A DNA stretch of 38,290 nt from Lachnospiraceae bacterium (lineage in GTDB: Bacteria; Bacillota; Clostridia; Lachnospirales; Lachnospiraceae). The notes under the pieces were generated by a model. It saw only the letters and a list, made by a program, of their open reading frames with translations. It had not been told where the DNA came from and searched no databases. Positions 1-9,718 of this stretch are shown here, piece after piece. Location: NCBI GenBank assembly GCA_029099805.1, contig JAQXOR010000153.1, forward strand, positions 1 to 38,290. The letters run 5' to 3'. The translations under genes and the position numbers were made by a program. Every line of letters starts with the position of its first letter. The first letter of the stretch is position 1.

Positions 1-78
1 CTTCCTTTCTCTGTTCTGTTTCATTGTCTGTTCCGGAAATCGTCTCAGCTTCTGTCCGCTTCCCGTCATATTCTTTCT

Positions 79-1017
79 CTACCTGCCGGTCTTTCTCATA
101 TTGCTCTCAAACATTTTCTGAAAGCCGAGCCAGCCGGTCTCCTCCGTACTGTCAAACAATGCCGTTACTCCGGCAAGCTTTGCATCAAGATTGTCTGCCA
201 TACTAAGTGCTAATGCCTCGGCAAGTGCCGGTTTCTTCGGAGAACCATATTCCAGCTCACCATGGTGGGACAAAATGCAGTGCAGCAGCTCATTCTTACG
301 CTTTACCGTAAATCCGCCAAGCTTATCCATCCGCTTCGAAAGCCAGTCCGCACCGATATAGATATGTCCTAACAGCTGGCCGGCATCGGTATAATCATTT
401 TCCGGAAAGGCAGAAATCTCTGCCAGCTTTCCCATATCGTGAAACATCGCTGCAGTTATGAGTAAATCTCTGTCAAGCACCGGGTAATTCTCTGCCAGAT
501 ATCCGCAGAGCCTTGTCACCGATACCGTATGCTCTAATAACCCGCCTACGAAATTATGGTGCATCGTCTTTGCTGCCGAATGAGACAAAAACATCTCCTT
601 AAACTTCGGGTCTTCCTTAAAATAACTCTCGGCCAGAAGTTTAAACTGTGCATCCTTTAAGGATGCAATGTACCCTAACAATTCCTTGTACATCTCGCCG
701 GTATCCTTCTTCGTGCAAGGCATAAAATCACTGACCTCATATTCACCCTCGGAAAGACGTCTCACCCTGCGGATATTCAGCTGTAAGGCTCCCTGAAAGC
801 TGACGACCTGCCCTTCCACACGAATATAGTCCAATGCCTCGAAATGTTCGATTCCCGCATTCAGCTCCCAGACCTTTCCATCCAATGTCCCCGTCTTATC
901 CTGTAATACCAGGGAATAATAGTTTTTACCCGCTTTTGTCTGTAATGTCTGCTTCTGCTTACAGAAATAGTTTTCCGAAACCATTTCACCGTCGCGTAAT
1001 TCTTTCAAAAAATGCAT
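79..1017 (-). CDS. yhaM: 3'-5' exoribonuclease YhaM-like (OB-fold plus HD domain)
   Basis: Protein from internal Met MHFLKELRDGEMVSENYFCKQKQTL; HD motif H...AAMFHDMGK; GGAGG-type RBS upstream of the ATG at 1017. The longer ORF to 1110 is probably not the true start. Confidence 0.85.
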   Translation of the reverse strand: MHFLKELRDGEMVSENYFCKQKQTLQTKAGKNYYSLVLQDKTGTLDGKVWELNAGIEHFEALDYIRVEGQVVSFQGALQLNIRRVRRLSEGEYEVSDFMPCTKKDTGEMYKELLGYIASLKDAQFKLLAESYFKEDPKFKEMFLSHSAAKTMHHNFVGGLLEHTVSVTRLCGYLAENYPVLDRDLLITAAMFHDMGKLAEISAFPENDYTDAGQLLGHIYIGADWLSKRMDKLGGFTVKRKNELLHCILSHHGELEYGSPKKPALAEALALSMADNLDAKLAGVTALFDSTEETGWLGFQKMFESNMRKTGR

Positions 1018-1045
1018 ATGTGTTCCTCCATCTTCTATGTCCCAT

Positions 1046-2443
1046 TTAGTGCAGTCTTGTCTCCGGCACCATAAATAACGTCTGTTCCTTCCGTCCGCCC
1101 TTTGCTTCACGGCTCACTACAATCCGCACACTTTGTGCTCCTACCGAACATATTTCTTTATAGAACTGCCGTACCCCCGTAACAGGCACGATACCTATTG
1201 TCGTAATGATATCCCCGTTCTTAATTCCCGCATACATTGCCGGGGAGCCCGGGAGTACCTCCGTCACATAGATTCCTTCCGGCAGACTGTATCTGCCGCC
1301 CATAACGGTGTCCACCGATTCCAGGCGCATTCCGCAGTAGATACGCGGCACATTATTTAAGGTATCCTCAAGAATTTCCCTCATACCGCTAAAGGCAGCC
1401 GCTGTGATTATTCCCTTCTCGCCCTTATTCAGCGTATTGCTGATAATCCCGATGACCTCTCCTGCCAAATTAAAGATAAATCCGTCTCCATCGGCATATT
1501 TTGTTATACCGGTAGTAAAGTACAGCACCTCATCATCTATCACCTGTACTACCTGCCCCGTTCCTGTTACCATTCCAAGTTCCATCGCTCCCAGATGACC
1601 ATTCGGATTGCCGAGTACCATGACCGGAGTACCGACCTCAACATCCGTCAGAGCAAACTCTGCCTGCTCCGGAAGGTTCTCCTTCTCCAGCTCCGACACC
1701 GCAGAAAGTCGAACCGTCAACACTGCCAATCGGTAGTTGGTGTCATACGAGTAAATAGTACACGGAAAACTATCACCGTTTGCAAATGTCACCTTGAACT
1801 TTGTTGCTCCGTCAATACTGTCAAGGTTCGCCAGAAAAAGCATATCACGACCGTTATCGCCTACATAAAGACCGGTAGCATTTCCGGTCGTTTCATAAGA
1901 CTCCTCAAACCAGTCCACACCTTCCTTGATTGCTGAAATCTGTACCAGCGACTTTCTTAATTCACCCGCCAATCCCGCAATCTCGGAATACATTTCCAAA
2001 AAGCCCTGTATCGGTTTTTCTCCGGTCTCACTGTCCGAGGGGGTGTCTCCCTTTTCTCCGCCTATCGATATCTGTCCTCCCGGCGTTATCTCCGGAACGT
2101 CAATCACAAAACTGGTCGGAGCAGGCGTATCCGTCGTACCGGGACTGTTGGTCGGTACAGGAGTCTTTGTCGGATACGGCGTCCTTGTCGGCGCCGGAGC
2201 CTGGGTATCATTTCCGATTCCAACCACCTGTCGGACCGCATTTTCCAATCCCAGTCTTTGTATTAAAAATTTTCCGGATAATACAAGTGTGGTTCCGGCA
2301 ATCACGCCAAATACCAGCCCGGAAGCCGTAACCCGAAGAAGAGTCTTGCCGAACCGCTTCCAGGGATTTTTCTTTTTCGGAACAATCTTTTCCTGTATTA
2401 CCTGATATTCGTCCTCTTGTAAGCTATCCTTATTCTCATCCAT
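1046..2443 (-). CDS. HtrA/DegP-like membrane-anchored trypsin-fold protein with PDZ domain; catalytic triad appears lost
   Basis: N-terminal cytoplasmic segment, TM helix, Pro/Thr linker, trypsin-like core (GNPNGHLGAMELGMVTG, FNLAGEVIGI), C-terminal PDZ (GIYVTEVLPGSPAMYAGIKNGDIITTIG). Confidence 0.85.
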   Translation of the reverse strand: MDENKDSLQEDEYQVIQEKIVPKKKNPWKRFGKTLLRVTASGLVFGVIAGTTLVLSGKFLIQRLGLENAVRQVVGIGNDTQAPAPTRTPYPTKTPVPTNSPGTTDTPAPTSFVIDVPEITPGGQISIGGEKGDTPSDSETGEKPIQGFLEMYSEIAGLAGELRKSLVQISAIKEGVDWFEESYETTGNATGLYVGDNGRDMLFLANLDSIDGATKFKVTFANGDSFPCTIYSYDTNYRLAVLTVRLSAVSELEKENLPEQAEFALTDVEVGTPVMVLGNPNGHLGAMELGMVTGTGQVVQVIDDEVLYFTTGITKYADGDGFIFNLAGEVIGIISNTLNKGEKGIITAAAFSGMREILEDTLNNVPRIYCGMRLESVDTVMGGRYSLPEGIYVTEVLPGSPAMYAGIKNGDIITTIGIVPVTGVRQFYKEICSVGAQSVRIVVSREAKGGRKEQTLFMVPETRLH

Positions 2444-2547
2444 TTCGCAATCCTCCTGACACAGCTCTCACTTTCCTGTCATTCGTTTCTATCTGCACTG
2501 AAGAAACCGGCGGCTTCCAGGGAGGCACTGAATGAATCCGTGCTTCC

Positions 2548-3963
2548 CTAGAGTTCTTCTGCCATAACCAGCGGAAGCGTAAAGACAAATTCTGTTCCTA
2601 CACCCTCCGTACTGATTACACTGATATTTTCCTGATGGGCCGTCATGATTTCCTTAACAATCGAAAGGCCCAGGCCGGTTCCTTTTTTATCTTTTCCTCT
2701 GGAACTGTCCGATTTATAAAAGCGATCCCAAATCTTCGTCAGCTCTTCCTTTGGAATACCTATTCCGGTGTCTTTTACGGATACTAAAGCCTTTCTTCCC
2801 TTTTCCTCCACCGTAATGCGTATCTCTGCATCTGACTGACTGAACTTAATTGCATTATCTACCAGATTATAAAGTACCTGTGCAATTTTGTCACGGTCAG
2901 CAGAAACAAATATCTCTTTTGCAGAAAAAACCAGCTGGATTACCAGACGTTTCTTTTTACACTGCCCCTCGAAGGTTCTGACCAGCTTTTTTATCATCTC
3001 GTTTATATCAAACTCCGACGGCTGTAAAATCAGCCCCTGCTGATCCAGAGTGTTTAGTGTTAATAAGTTGGAGGTCAGCTTCGTTAACCGCTCTACTTCA
3101 AATAATATCACATCCAGATATTTCTCCTGCTGCTCCGGCGGAATGGTTCCATCCTTGATTGCCTCTGCGTAGCCTTTAATCGAGGTAAGCGGCGACCGGA
3201 AATCATGCGATACATTAGCAATAATTTCTCTTTGGTATTCCTTGAACCGGTACATGGTGTCCCCCATATACCCGATTACATCTGCCAAGGCCCTGAATTC
3301 TCCTCTCGAATGAATCGTCAGCTTCTTTTCAAAATTCCCCATAGAGTAAGCTTTTGCAGCAGCAATGGTCCGCCTTAACGGAACGACAAAAAATCCGTAC
3401 ATACCGAGAAAAACAAGCAATAAGATAACAATTCCTACCAGGAAATACAAGTTCAGTTCATTGATGGCATCCCCTACCTCACGTTCTACGGATTCCATCG
3501 GCACCATCATACAGACATAGCCTCTTACCGTGTACTGATAGGTCAACGGAACCACAACCGCCAATACCGGCTCCGCTACAATGATTGGATTATAAAAATC
3601 CCGGTGAAATGTTTCTTCCAGAAAGCCGGGCTCTGTCTCCTCCAGCAAAAGCACAGAATTTCCCAACGGTTCGGTATCACCGACCACCTTGCCCCACGAG
3701 GACATAATCAGCACCCGGGCATCCAGAAGCTCTGCTACCGGCTCCAGATTTTCTAACAGCTTGGATACCACAATCCGGTTATCGTAATACTGTCTTACAT
3801 ACCCATCGATAATAATTCCTGTCTGCTTATAGATTGTCTGCTCCCGCTTTGCAATGATGCTTTTTTCCATAAGTCCCGCAACCACTGTATTTAAAAGTAA
3901 AAACAGGGAACATACAAGGATTATATAAAATGCAATCAGCTTTCTCGTCAGACTTCCTTTCAT
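2548..3963 (-). CDS. Sensor histidine kinase (two TM, HAMP, HisKA, HATPase_c)
   Basis: ANVSHDFRSPLTSIKGY H-box, NLVDNAIKFS N-box, DTGIGIP and GTGLGLSIV; overlaps the response regulator stop codon. Confidence 0.95.
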   Translation of the reverse strand: MKGSLTRKLIAFYIILVCSLFLLLNTVVAGLMEKSIIAKREQTIYKQTGIIIDGYVRQYYDNRIVVSKLLENLEPVAELLDARVLIMSSWGKVVGDTEPLGNSVLLLEETEPGFLEETFHRDFYNPIIVAEPVLAVVVPLTYQYTVRGYVCMMVPMESVEREVGDAINELNLYFLVGIVILLLVFLGMYGFFVVPLRRTIAAAKAYSMGNFEKKLTIHSRGEFRALADVIGYMGDTMYRFKEYQREIIANVSHDFRSPLTSIKGYAEAIKDGTIPPEQQEKYLDVILFEVERLTKLTSNLLTLNTLDQQGLILQPSEFDINEMIKKLVRTFEGQCKKKRLVIQLVFSAKEIFVSADRDKIAQVLYNLVDNAIKFSQSDAEIRITVEEKGRKALVSVKDTGIGIPKEELTKIWDRFYKSDSSRGKDKKGTGLGLSIVKEIMTAHQENISVISTEGVGTEFVFTLPLVMAEEL

Positions 3964-4682
3964 ACCTTCTTTACCTCAAATTTGTAGCCGATTCCCCAGA
4001 CTGTTGCAATGCTCCAGTTTGCACGGTCCTTGATTTTCTCGCGCACACGCTTTACATGGACATCTACAGTCCTCGTATCTCCGATATATTCATAGCCCCA
4101 AATATGATCCAGAAGCTGCTCTCTTGTGAATACCTGATTCGGGTGGGAAGCAAGGAAATACAACAATTCAAGCTCTTTCGGCGGCATCTCCACCTGCTTT
4201 CCCATATAGGTTACGGCATAGTTTGTCTGGTTAATCAGCAAATCCTGATAAACCGCACATTCGCCCTGTCTTTCATTCGGGAACTGCTCTGCCTGCCCAC
4301 TGTTTGTCTCCGGAGTAAACCGGCGTAGCACTGCCTTTACTCTTGCCACGAGCTCCTTGGAATCAAACGGTTTGATGATATAATCATCTGCCCCCAGTTC
4401 CAATCCGAGCACCTTATCAAACACTTCTCCTTTGGCGGAAAGCATAATAATCGGCACCTTCGAAGTCTTTCTGAGTTCTCTGCAGACTTCATATCCATCC
4501 ATCCCCGGCAGCATCAGGTCCAGAAGGATTAAATCCGGCACATACTCCTTGAACTGTCTGATTGCCTCTTCTCCATCCTCTACACTAAGCGTATCAAAGC
4601 ATTCTTTCCGCAAATATAGCGAAATTAATTCCGCAATACTTGCGTCATCATCCACAATCATTATTTTTTGTTTTACCGCCAT
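3960..4682 (-). CDS. OmpR/PhoB-family response regulator
   Basis: IMIVDDDASI, DLMLPGMDGYEVC, IIKPFDSKEL, winged-helix DHIWGYEYIGDTRTVDVHVKRVREKI. Start taken at MAVKQKIMIVDDD. Confidence 0.95.
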   Translation of the reverse strand: MAVKQKIMIVDDDASIAELISLYLRKECFDTLSVEDGEEAIRQFKEYVPDLILLDLMLPGMDGYEVCRELRKTSKVPIIMLSAKGEVFDKVLGLELGADDYIIKPFDSKELVARVKAVLRRFTPETNSGQAEQFPNERQGECAVYQDLLINQTNYAVTYMGKQVEMPPKELELLYFLASHPNQVFTREQLLDHIWGYEYIGDTRTVDVHVKRVREKIKDRANWSIATVWGIGYKFEVKKV

Positions 4683-4695
4683 AGCCCTATCTCCT

Positions 4696-7074
4696 TTAAA
4701 ACTCAACAATAGTTACTCCGTGGTCTCCTTCTCCGAAGCTGCCTATCCGGTAGCTTTTCACATAACGCAGTCGCTTTAAATACTGATGTACCGCATCCCG
4801 CAATGCACCGGTCCCCCGTCCGTGGATGATTGTTACCTGCGGCAGGTGCGCAAGATAGGCATCATCCAGATACTTTTCCAGTACCGGAAGCGCTTCATCG
4901 ACCCGCATGCCGATTAAGTTGCACTCCGGGCTGATACTCATGCTCTTGCGCAGCTTTATCTTACCTACTTCCGTTCTGGCCTTCTGTTCCGGTTCTTTTT
5001 CCGGCTCCGCAGGCGAAATATCCTTTAAACCGACCTGAGTACGTAACGCTCCGATTTGTACATAAAGCTCTCCCTTTGCATTCGGAAGAGTTGCTACCGT
5101 ACCGGTAAGATTCAGGCTTAATACATGCACGGTATCCCCAACCTTAATCTCATCTGCCGCCAGTACCTTCTGGTTCTTTTGCTTCTTTCGCTTTACCGCA
5201 AGCGAATTTTCTTTTTCCCCAAGCTTTTCCCGCAATGCATTCCGCTCGTTTTCCATATCGCGTCCCGCACCGCTTTTTTCCCACTTATTAAACTTCTTTA
5301 TGGTACTGTCGGCATAATCCTTAGCTTCCTGCAGAATATCCTTGGCCTGCTCGTTGGCTTCACGTAAAATACGTTCCTTCGCCGCATCCAGGCGCTCGCT
5401 TTTTTCTGCATATTTCTGTTTCAGTGCCTCTGCCTCCGCAAGGCGCTTTGCAGCCTCCTCAACATCACGCTCCGTTGCAAGACGCTTCTTTTCCAAATCT
5501 GCAATGACATCCTCAAAGCTCTGGTCTTTCACTCCGATAAAGTTCCTTGCTTCCTCAATAATATCCTCTGACAGTCCCAGCTTTTTCGAAATGGCAAATG
5601 CATTACTCTTCCCCGGAATTCCGATTAAAAGTCTGTAGGTCGGACGAAGCGTTTCGACAGAAAACTCACAGCATGCATTGGATACCCCTTCCGTAGATAA
5701 TGCAAATACCTTTAACTCACTGTAATGTGTCGTTGCTATGGTACGAACCCCTTTCCGGTGCAGCGACAGTAAGATTGACATGGCTAATGCAGCACCTTCC
5801 GTCGGGTCCGTCCCCGCCCCCAGCTCATCAAACAGCACCAGTGAGTTTGCATCTGCTTTTGACAAAATGGACACCGTATTGGTCATATGAGACGAAAAGG
5901 TACTCAGGCTCTGCTCAATACTCTGCTCATCACCGATATCCGCAAATACATCCTGAAACACTGCAAGCTCCGAACCGTCAAACGCCGGAATGTGCAGTCC
6001 TGCCTGCCCCATCAGAGTAAACAGTCCTACCGTCTTTAAGGATACCGTTTTACCACCTGTATTGGGACCGGTAATCACCAGAAGAGAAAACTCACCGCCC
6101 AGATAAATATCAATCGGAACTACCTTGTGCGGATCGATTAACGGATGCCGGCCCTTTTTTATATTAATATAGCCCCGTTCATTAAATTTCGGCTCGGTTC
6201 CCTTCATTCCCTTTGACAAAACAGCTCTGGCAAAAATGAAGTCAAGCTCTGTCAGGGTTTTCATATTATACGACAGATTTTCGACATGCTCTGCGGCATA
6301 CGCAGAAAGCTCTGCCAGAATCTTCTCGATTTCTATCTTCTCCTGCTCCGCCAGCTCCGCCAGCTCGTTATTCAGCTTCACAATAGCCATAGGCTCCATA
6401 AATACGGTAGAGCCCTTTGAAGAACGGTCATGAATCATACCGGAAAACTTACTCTGATACTCCTGCTTTACCGGCAGACAATATCTGCCGTCCCGCATCG
6501 TAACCAGTGCATCCTGCAGCATCAGCTTATTATCCTGACTGTTTACAATGGAAGCAAGCTGTTCCCGTATTTTGTCATTCATCAGTCGCATCTGACGACG
6601 TATATGCTTTAACCCCGCGCTTGCATCGTCGGCAATTTCCTCCTCCGACAAAATGCAGCGCTGAATCTCATTATTCAATGCAACCATAGGCTCCAACAGA
6701 GTAAAACGCTCGGTCAGGGAATCGTTTCTTTCCTCCTGACCGCTCATACCATACTGCTTTACCCGAAGCGTGGCGGTCAGTACCGAACTGATTTTTAGGA
6801 GCTCGCCGGCAAGCAGGGAGGAGCCTACTTCCAGCAGCTTAATCGTCCCACCGATATCCGGAAGGCCATGAAAAGAGAGACTGCCCTTTTGAAATACACG
6901 AGCCAGTGCATCGGATGTCTCTTTCTGCAGCTCCAGAATTTTGGAAAGTTCTGTCTGCGGCTTTAATTCGGCACACAACCTTCTTCCCGGCTCCGAACCG
7001 GCATATTGCTGCAACCGTTCAATTATTTTCCCGTACTCTAACGTACGCAATGCTTTTTCATTTACACTCACCAT
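4696..7074 (-). CDS. mutS2: Endonuclease MutS2
   Basis: MutS core with Walker A GPNTGGKT, DELGAGTDPTEGAALA, C-terminal Smr domain HGRGTGALRDAV. Confidence 0.96.
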   Translation of the reverse strand: MVSVNEKALRTLEYGKIIERLQQYAGSEPGRRLCAELKPQTELSKILELQKETSDALARVFQKGSLSFHGLPDIGGTIKLLEVGSSLLAGELLKISSVLTATLRVKQYGMSGQEERNDSLTERFTLLEPMVALNNEIQRCILSEEEIADDASAGLKHIRRQMRLMNDKIREQLASIVNSQDNKLMLQDALVTMRDGRYCLPVKQEYQSKFSGMIHDRSSKGSTVFMEPMAIVKLNNELAELAEQEKIEIEKILAELSAYAAEHVENLSYNMKTLTELDFIFARAVLSKGMKGTEPKFNERGYINIKKGRHPLIDPHKVVPIDIYLGGEFSLLVITGPNTGGKTVSLKTVGLFTLMGQAGLHIPAFDGSELAVFQDVFADIGDEQSIEQSLSTFSSHMTNTVSILSKADANSLVLFDELGAGTDPTEGAALAMSILLSLHRKGVRTIATTHYSELKVFALSTEGVSNACCEFSVETLRPTYRLLIGIPGKSNAFAISKKLGLSEDIIEEARNFIGVKDQSFEDVIADLEKKRLATERDVEEAAKRLAEAEALKQKYAEKSERLDAAKERILREANEQAKDILQEAKDYADSTIKKFNKWEKSGAGRDMENERNALREKLGEKENSLAVKRKKQKNQKVLAADEIKVGDTVHVLSLNLTGTVATLPNAKGELYVQIGALRTQVGLKDISPAEPEKEPEQKARTEVGKIKLRKSMSISPECNLIGMRVDEALPVLEKYLDDAYLAHLPQVTIIHGRGTGALRDAVHQYLKRLRYVKSYRIGSFGEGDHGVTIVEF

Positions 7075-7107
7075 AATAAATACCTCTTATCATTCCAACA
7101 ACTACTT

Positions 7108-7617
7108 TTATTTTCCGCCTACCTCACTCCAGCTGTGATGATGAAGCTCGCCCTGCATCTGCATATGTGAGAAGCCATGCTGACGCAGTGCCTCATACGT
7201 CACAATCGCAACCGAATTCGAAAGATTTAGGGAACGAATCCGCTCTAACATCGGAATCCGGATGCATCTCTCCTTATCCTTCATAAGGATTTCTTCCGGA
7301 ATTCCGGCACTCTCCTTGCCAAACATAAGATAGGCATCTTCCTCAAAGGAAACCTCCGAATAGAGTCTCTGTCCCTTTGTTGTTGCCATAAAAGGACGCG
7401 CTCCCGGATTTTTCAGAAGAAATTCTTCGTAATTTTTATACACACACAAATCAATATCCTTCCAGTAATCCATACCGGCACGACGTACGGCTTTTTCCGA
7501 TATATCAAAGCCTAACGGCTCAATTAAATGTAAACGGCTCCCTGTCGCCACACAGGTACGCCCGATATTTCCGGTATTCGCCGGAATCTCCGGCTCTAAT
7601 AAAACAATATTCAACAT
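7108..7617 (-). CDS. trmL: tRNA (cytidine(34)-2'-O)-methyltransferase TrmL
   Basis: SPOUT family: LEPEIPANTGNIGRTC, FGKESAGIPEEIL, RIPM...RSLNLSNSVAI. Confidence 0.93.
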   Translation of the reverse strand: MLNIVLLEPEIPANTGNIGRTCVATGSRLHLIEPLGFDISEKAVRRAGMDYWKDIDLCVYKNYEEFLLKNPGARPFMATTKGQRLYSEVSFEEDAYLMFGKESAGIPEEILMKDKERCIRIPMLERIRSLNLSNSVAIVTYEALRQHGFSHMQMQGELHHHSWSEVGGK

Positions 7618-7649
7618 AATAATCTATCTCCTTTTTCTGCCGGCAATCG

Positions 7650-7675
7650 AAAAAAGGGTGAAGTTATTCACCCTT
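7650..7675 (-). terminator. Intrinsic terminator downstream of sigH
   Basis: AAGGGTGAA-TAAC-TTCACCCTT hairpin followed by a T-run when read on the minus strand. Confidence 0.85.
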
Positions 7676-7707
7676 ACAATGCACAGTAAAATCCCTGTTC
7701 TATTTTA

Positions 7708-8367
7708 TCACATTCCCGATTTTATCGCAAGCACCGTTTTCAGCTTCTTCCGAATCCGCTGCAATGCATTATCAATGGATTTGGGGTCCTTTTCCATCAC
7801 CCGGGCAATCTCCTGATACGGCATTCCCGACGCATAATACAGTAACACCTGCCGTTCCATCCGGCTCAGTGCCAAAAGCACTTCTTCCTCCAGCTGCACC
7901 GCATACTCTCTGTCAATGACCGACTCCTCCGGATTCTTTTGCCAGTACCCCATTGCCTCATAGGTATTCGAACTTTTTCCGCCCGGTTCGGAATCCTCGG
8001 CAAATGCATACACATCAAATGGAATATAATTATTAAGCGGTTGGTTTTTTTTGGTATTGGATGCTTTAATTGCAGAGTACATCTGTCTTGTAATACAAAG
8101 CCCCGCAAACGCCGCAAAAGAGTCGTTCCGTTCCGGCTTATATTCCCGGATTGCCTTAAACAACCCAATCATTCCCTCCTGAATCAGGTCTTCCTTGTCC
8201 GCACCAACCAGATATAATGCCGTTGCTTTACTCCTGACCATATTCTTATATCGGTTCAGCATTTCCTCTATGGCATCGTTGTCTCCTGCCTGACACCGGA
8301 AAAGCAGCTCCTCTTCCTCACTCTGCACCTTTGTATCGGTCGGCTGTTCCAGTCCCTGTTTCCCCAT
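7708..8367 (-). CDS. sigH: RNA polymerase sporulation sigma factor SigH
   Basis: Sigma-70 region 2 (DKEDLIQEGMIGLFKAIREY) and region 4 (LLYYASGMPYQEIARVMEKDPKSIDNALQRIRKKL); located beside the rlmB/mrnC/cysS cluster. Confidence 0.92.
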   Translation of the reverse strand: MGKQGLEQPTDTKVQSEEEELLFRCQAGDNDAIEEMLNRYKNMVRSKATALYLVGADKEDLIQEGMIGLFKAIREYKPERNDSFAAFAGLCITRQMYSAIKASNTKKNQPLNNYIPFDVYAFAEDSEPGGKSSNTYEAMGYWQKNPEESVIDREYAVQLEEEVLLALSRMERQVLLYYASGMPYQEIARVMEKDPKSIDNALQRIRKKLKTVLAIKSGM

Positions 8368-8469
8368 CCTTTTCCTCCTTATACGTCTTCCCCGGACAGC
8401 ATATGCTCCGGAATCTGTTCCGTTTTCTTCCGCTCCGTTTCCCGGAGCCGGCCGGTTACATAAGATGTA

Positions 8470-9210
8470 CTATCCCAGACGCTGGCGTACAATTTCATAC
8501 ATCAGTACTCCTGCAGCGACAGAAGCGTTCAGGGAGTCGATATCACCTTTCATCGGAATTGCAGTCACAAAATCACACTTTTCTTTTACAAGACGGCTGA
8601 CTCCTTCTCCCTCATTTCCAATGACAAGACCTATCGGTCCGGTCAGATTCTGGCGGTACATCACCTCACCGTCCATATCTGCACAAACAAACCATACTCC
8701 TGCTTTCTTTAACTCATCCATCGTCTGCGCAAGATTTGTCACCTTTGCCACAGGGGTATAATTCAATGCTCCGGCACTGGTTTTTGCAACCGTGGCCGTA
8801 AGTCCCACCGCGCGCCTCTTTGGAATAATCACGCCATGCGCTCCTGCCAGATTCGCTGTCCGGATAATCGCCCCCAGATTATGCGGGTCCTCAATTCCGT
8901 CCAGCAGAACCAGAAACGGTGCCTCACCTTTTTCCTTTGCAATCGCCAGAAGATCCTCTACTTCCGCATATTCATAGGCTGCCGCATATGCAATGACTCC
9001 CTGGTGCTTCCCTGTAGAAGACATCTGATCCAGTCGTTCCTTCTTTACAAAGGATACCACTGCATTTTGCTTTTTTGCTTCCTTCAATATGGTGCTCATG
9101 GCACCCTCTCTGTTTCCTTCCAGTACAAACAGACGGTCAATGGTTTTACCTGACCGGAAAGCTTCCATAACCGCATTTCTGCCTTCAATTGTCAATTCTT
9201 CATACCGCAT
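8470..9210 (-). CDS. rlmB: 23S rRNA (guanosine(2251)-2'-O)-methyltransferase RlmB
   Basis: SpoU family: EGRNAVMEAFRSGK, LDGIEDPHNLGAIIRTAN, VIGNEGEGVSRLV, SLNASVAAGVLMYE. Confidence 0.95.
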   Translation of the reverse strand: MRYEELTIEGRNAVMEAFRSGKTIDRLFVLEGNREGAMSTILKEAKKQNAVVSFVKKERLDQMSSTGKHQGVIAYAAAYEYAEVEDLLAIAKEKGEAPFLVLLDGIEDPHNLGAIIRTANLAGAHGVIIPKRRAVGLTATVAKTSAGALNYTPVAKVTNLAQTMDELKKAGVWFVCADMDGEVMYRQNLTGPIGLVIGNEGEGVSRLVKEKCDFVTAIPMKGDIDSLNASVAAGVLMYEIVRQRLG

Positions 9211-9718
9211 TCTTCTCTTCCTCCGTCATTCCGGCCTTTGCCATGCAAAGCATCCGTTCTGTCTGCCCTGTCAGATACCAGTATCCAAACAGTGCTTCAA
9301 ACCCGGTTGCTACCCGGTAATCCCCAATCGTGGCATTTTTTGCACTGGTATAGGATTTGGCATTTCTTCCCCGTCGAAATATCGACAGTTCCTCTTCCGT
9401 CAACAAATCCTTCATCCGGTAATAAGCATCCTTTTGTGCCTCTGCTCTTACCAGTCTGCTGGCATGCTTATGCAGCACATTTACCGGAGCATTTCCCCGT
9501 TCCAGAAGAATGGTACGGATAATCACCTCATATACCGCATCTCCGATATAGGCCAGATTCAGCGGAGAATACTGCTTTGCCTCCTGCTCCGGCAATGAAA
9601 ACGTCCCGCAAATCCGGTGACACAGGGATTCTTTCATCTCCTGAGCTACAGACTCGTTCTCCCGGTTTCCGGCTGTCGTCATATTATCCGGTCTTTCCGG
9701 TTCTATACCAGTTCCCAT
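9200..9718 (-). CDS. mrnC: Mini-ribonuclease 3
   Basis: RNase III-like LAYIGDAVYEVIIR; position between cysS and rlmB. Confidence 0.93.
   Translation of the reverse strand: MGTGIEPERPDNMTTAGNRENESVAQEMKESLCHRICGTFSLPEQEAKQYSPLNLAYIGDAVYEVIIRTILLERGNAPVNVLHKHASRLVRAEAQKDAYYRMKDLLTEEELSIFRRGRNAKSYTSAKNATIGDYRVATGFEALFGYWYLTGQTERMLCMAKAGMTEEEKNAV

Noticed and set aside
1926-2405. 159-aa plus-strand ORF overlapping the HtrA-like gene
   Set aside because: Antisense to a well-supported CDS; its Val/Gly-rich repeats are the mirror of the Pro/Thr linker codons.
2518-2550. GGGAGGCAC...GTGCTTCCC inverted repeat between the kinase and HtrA-like genes
   Set aside because: Pairs fully only in plus-strand RNA and has no T-tract on the coding strand; too weak to call a terminator.
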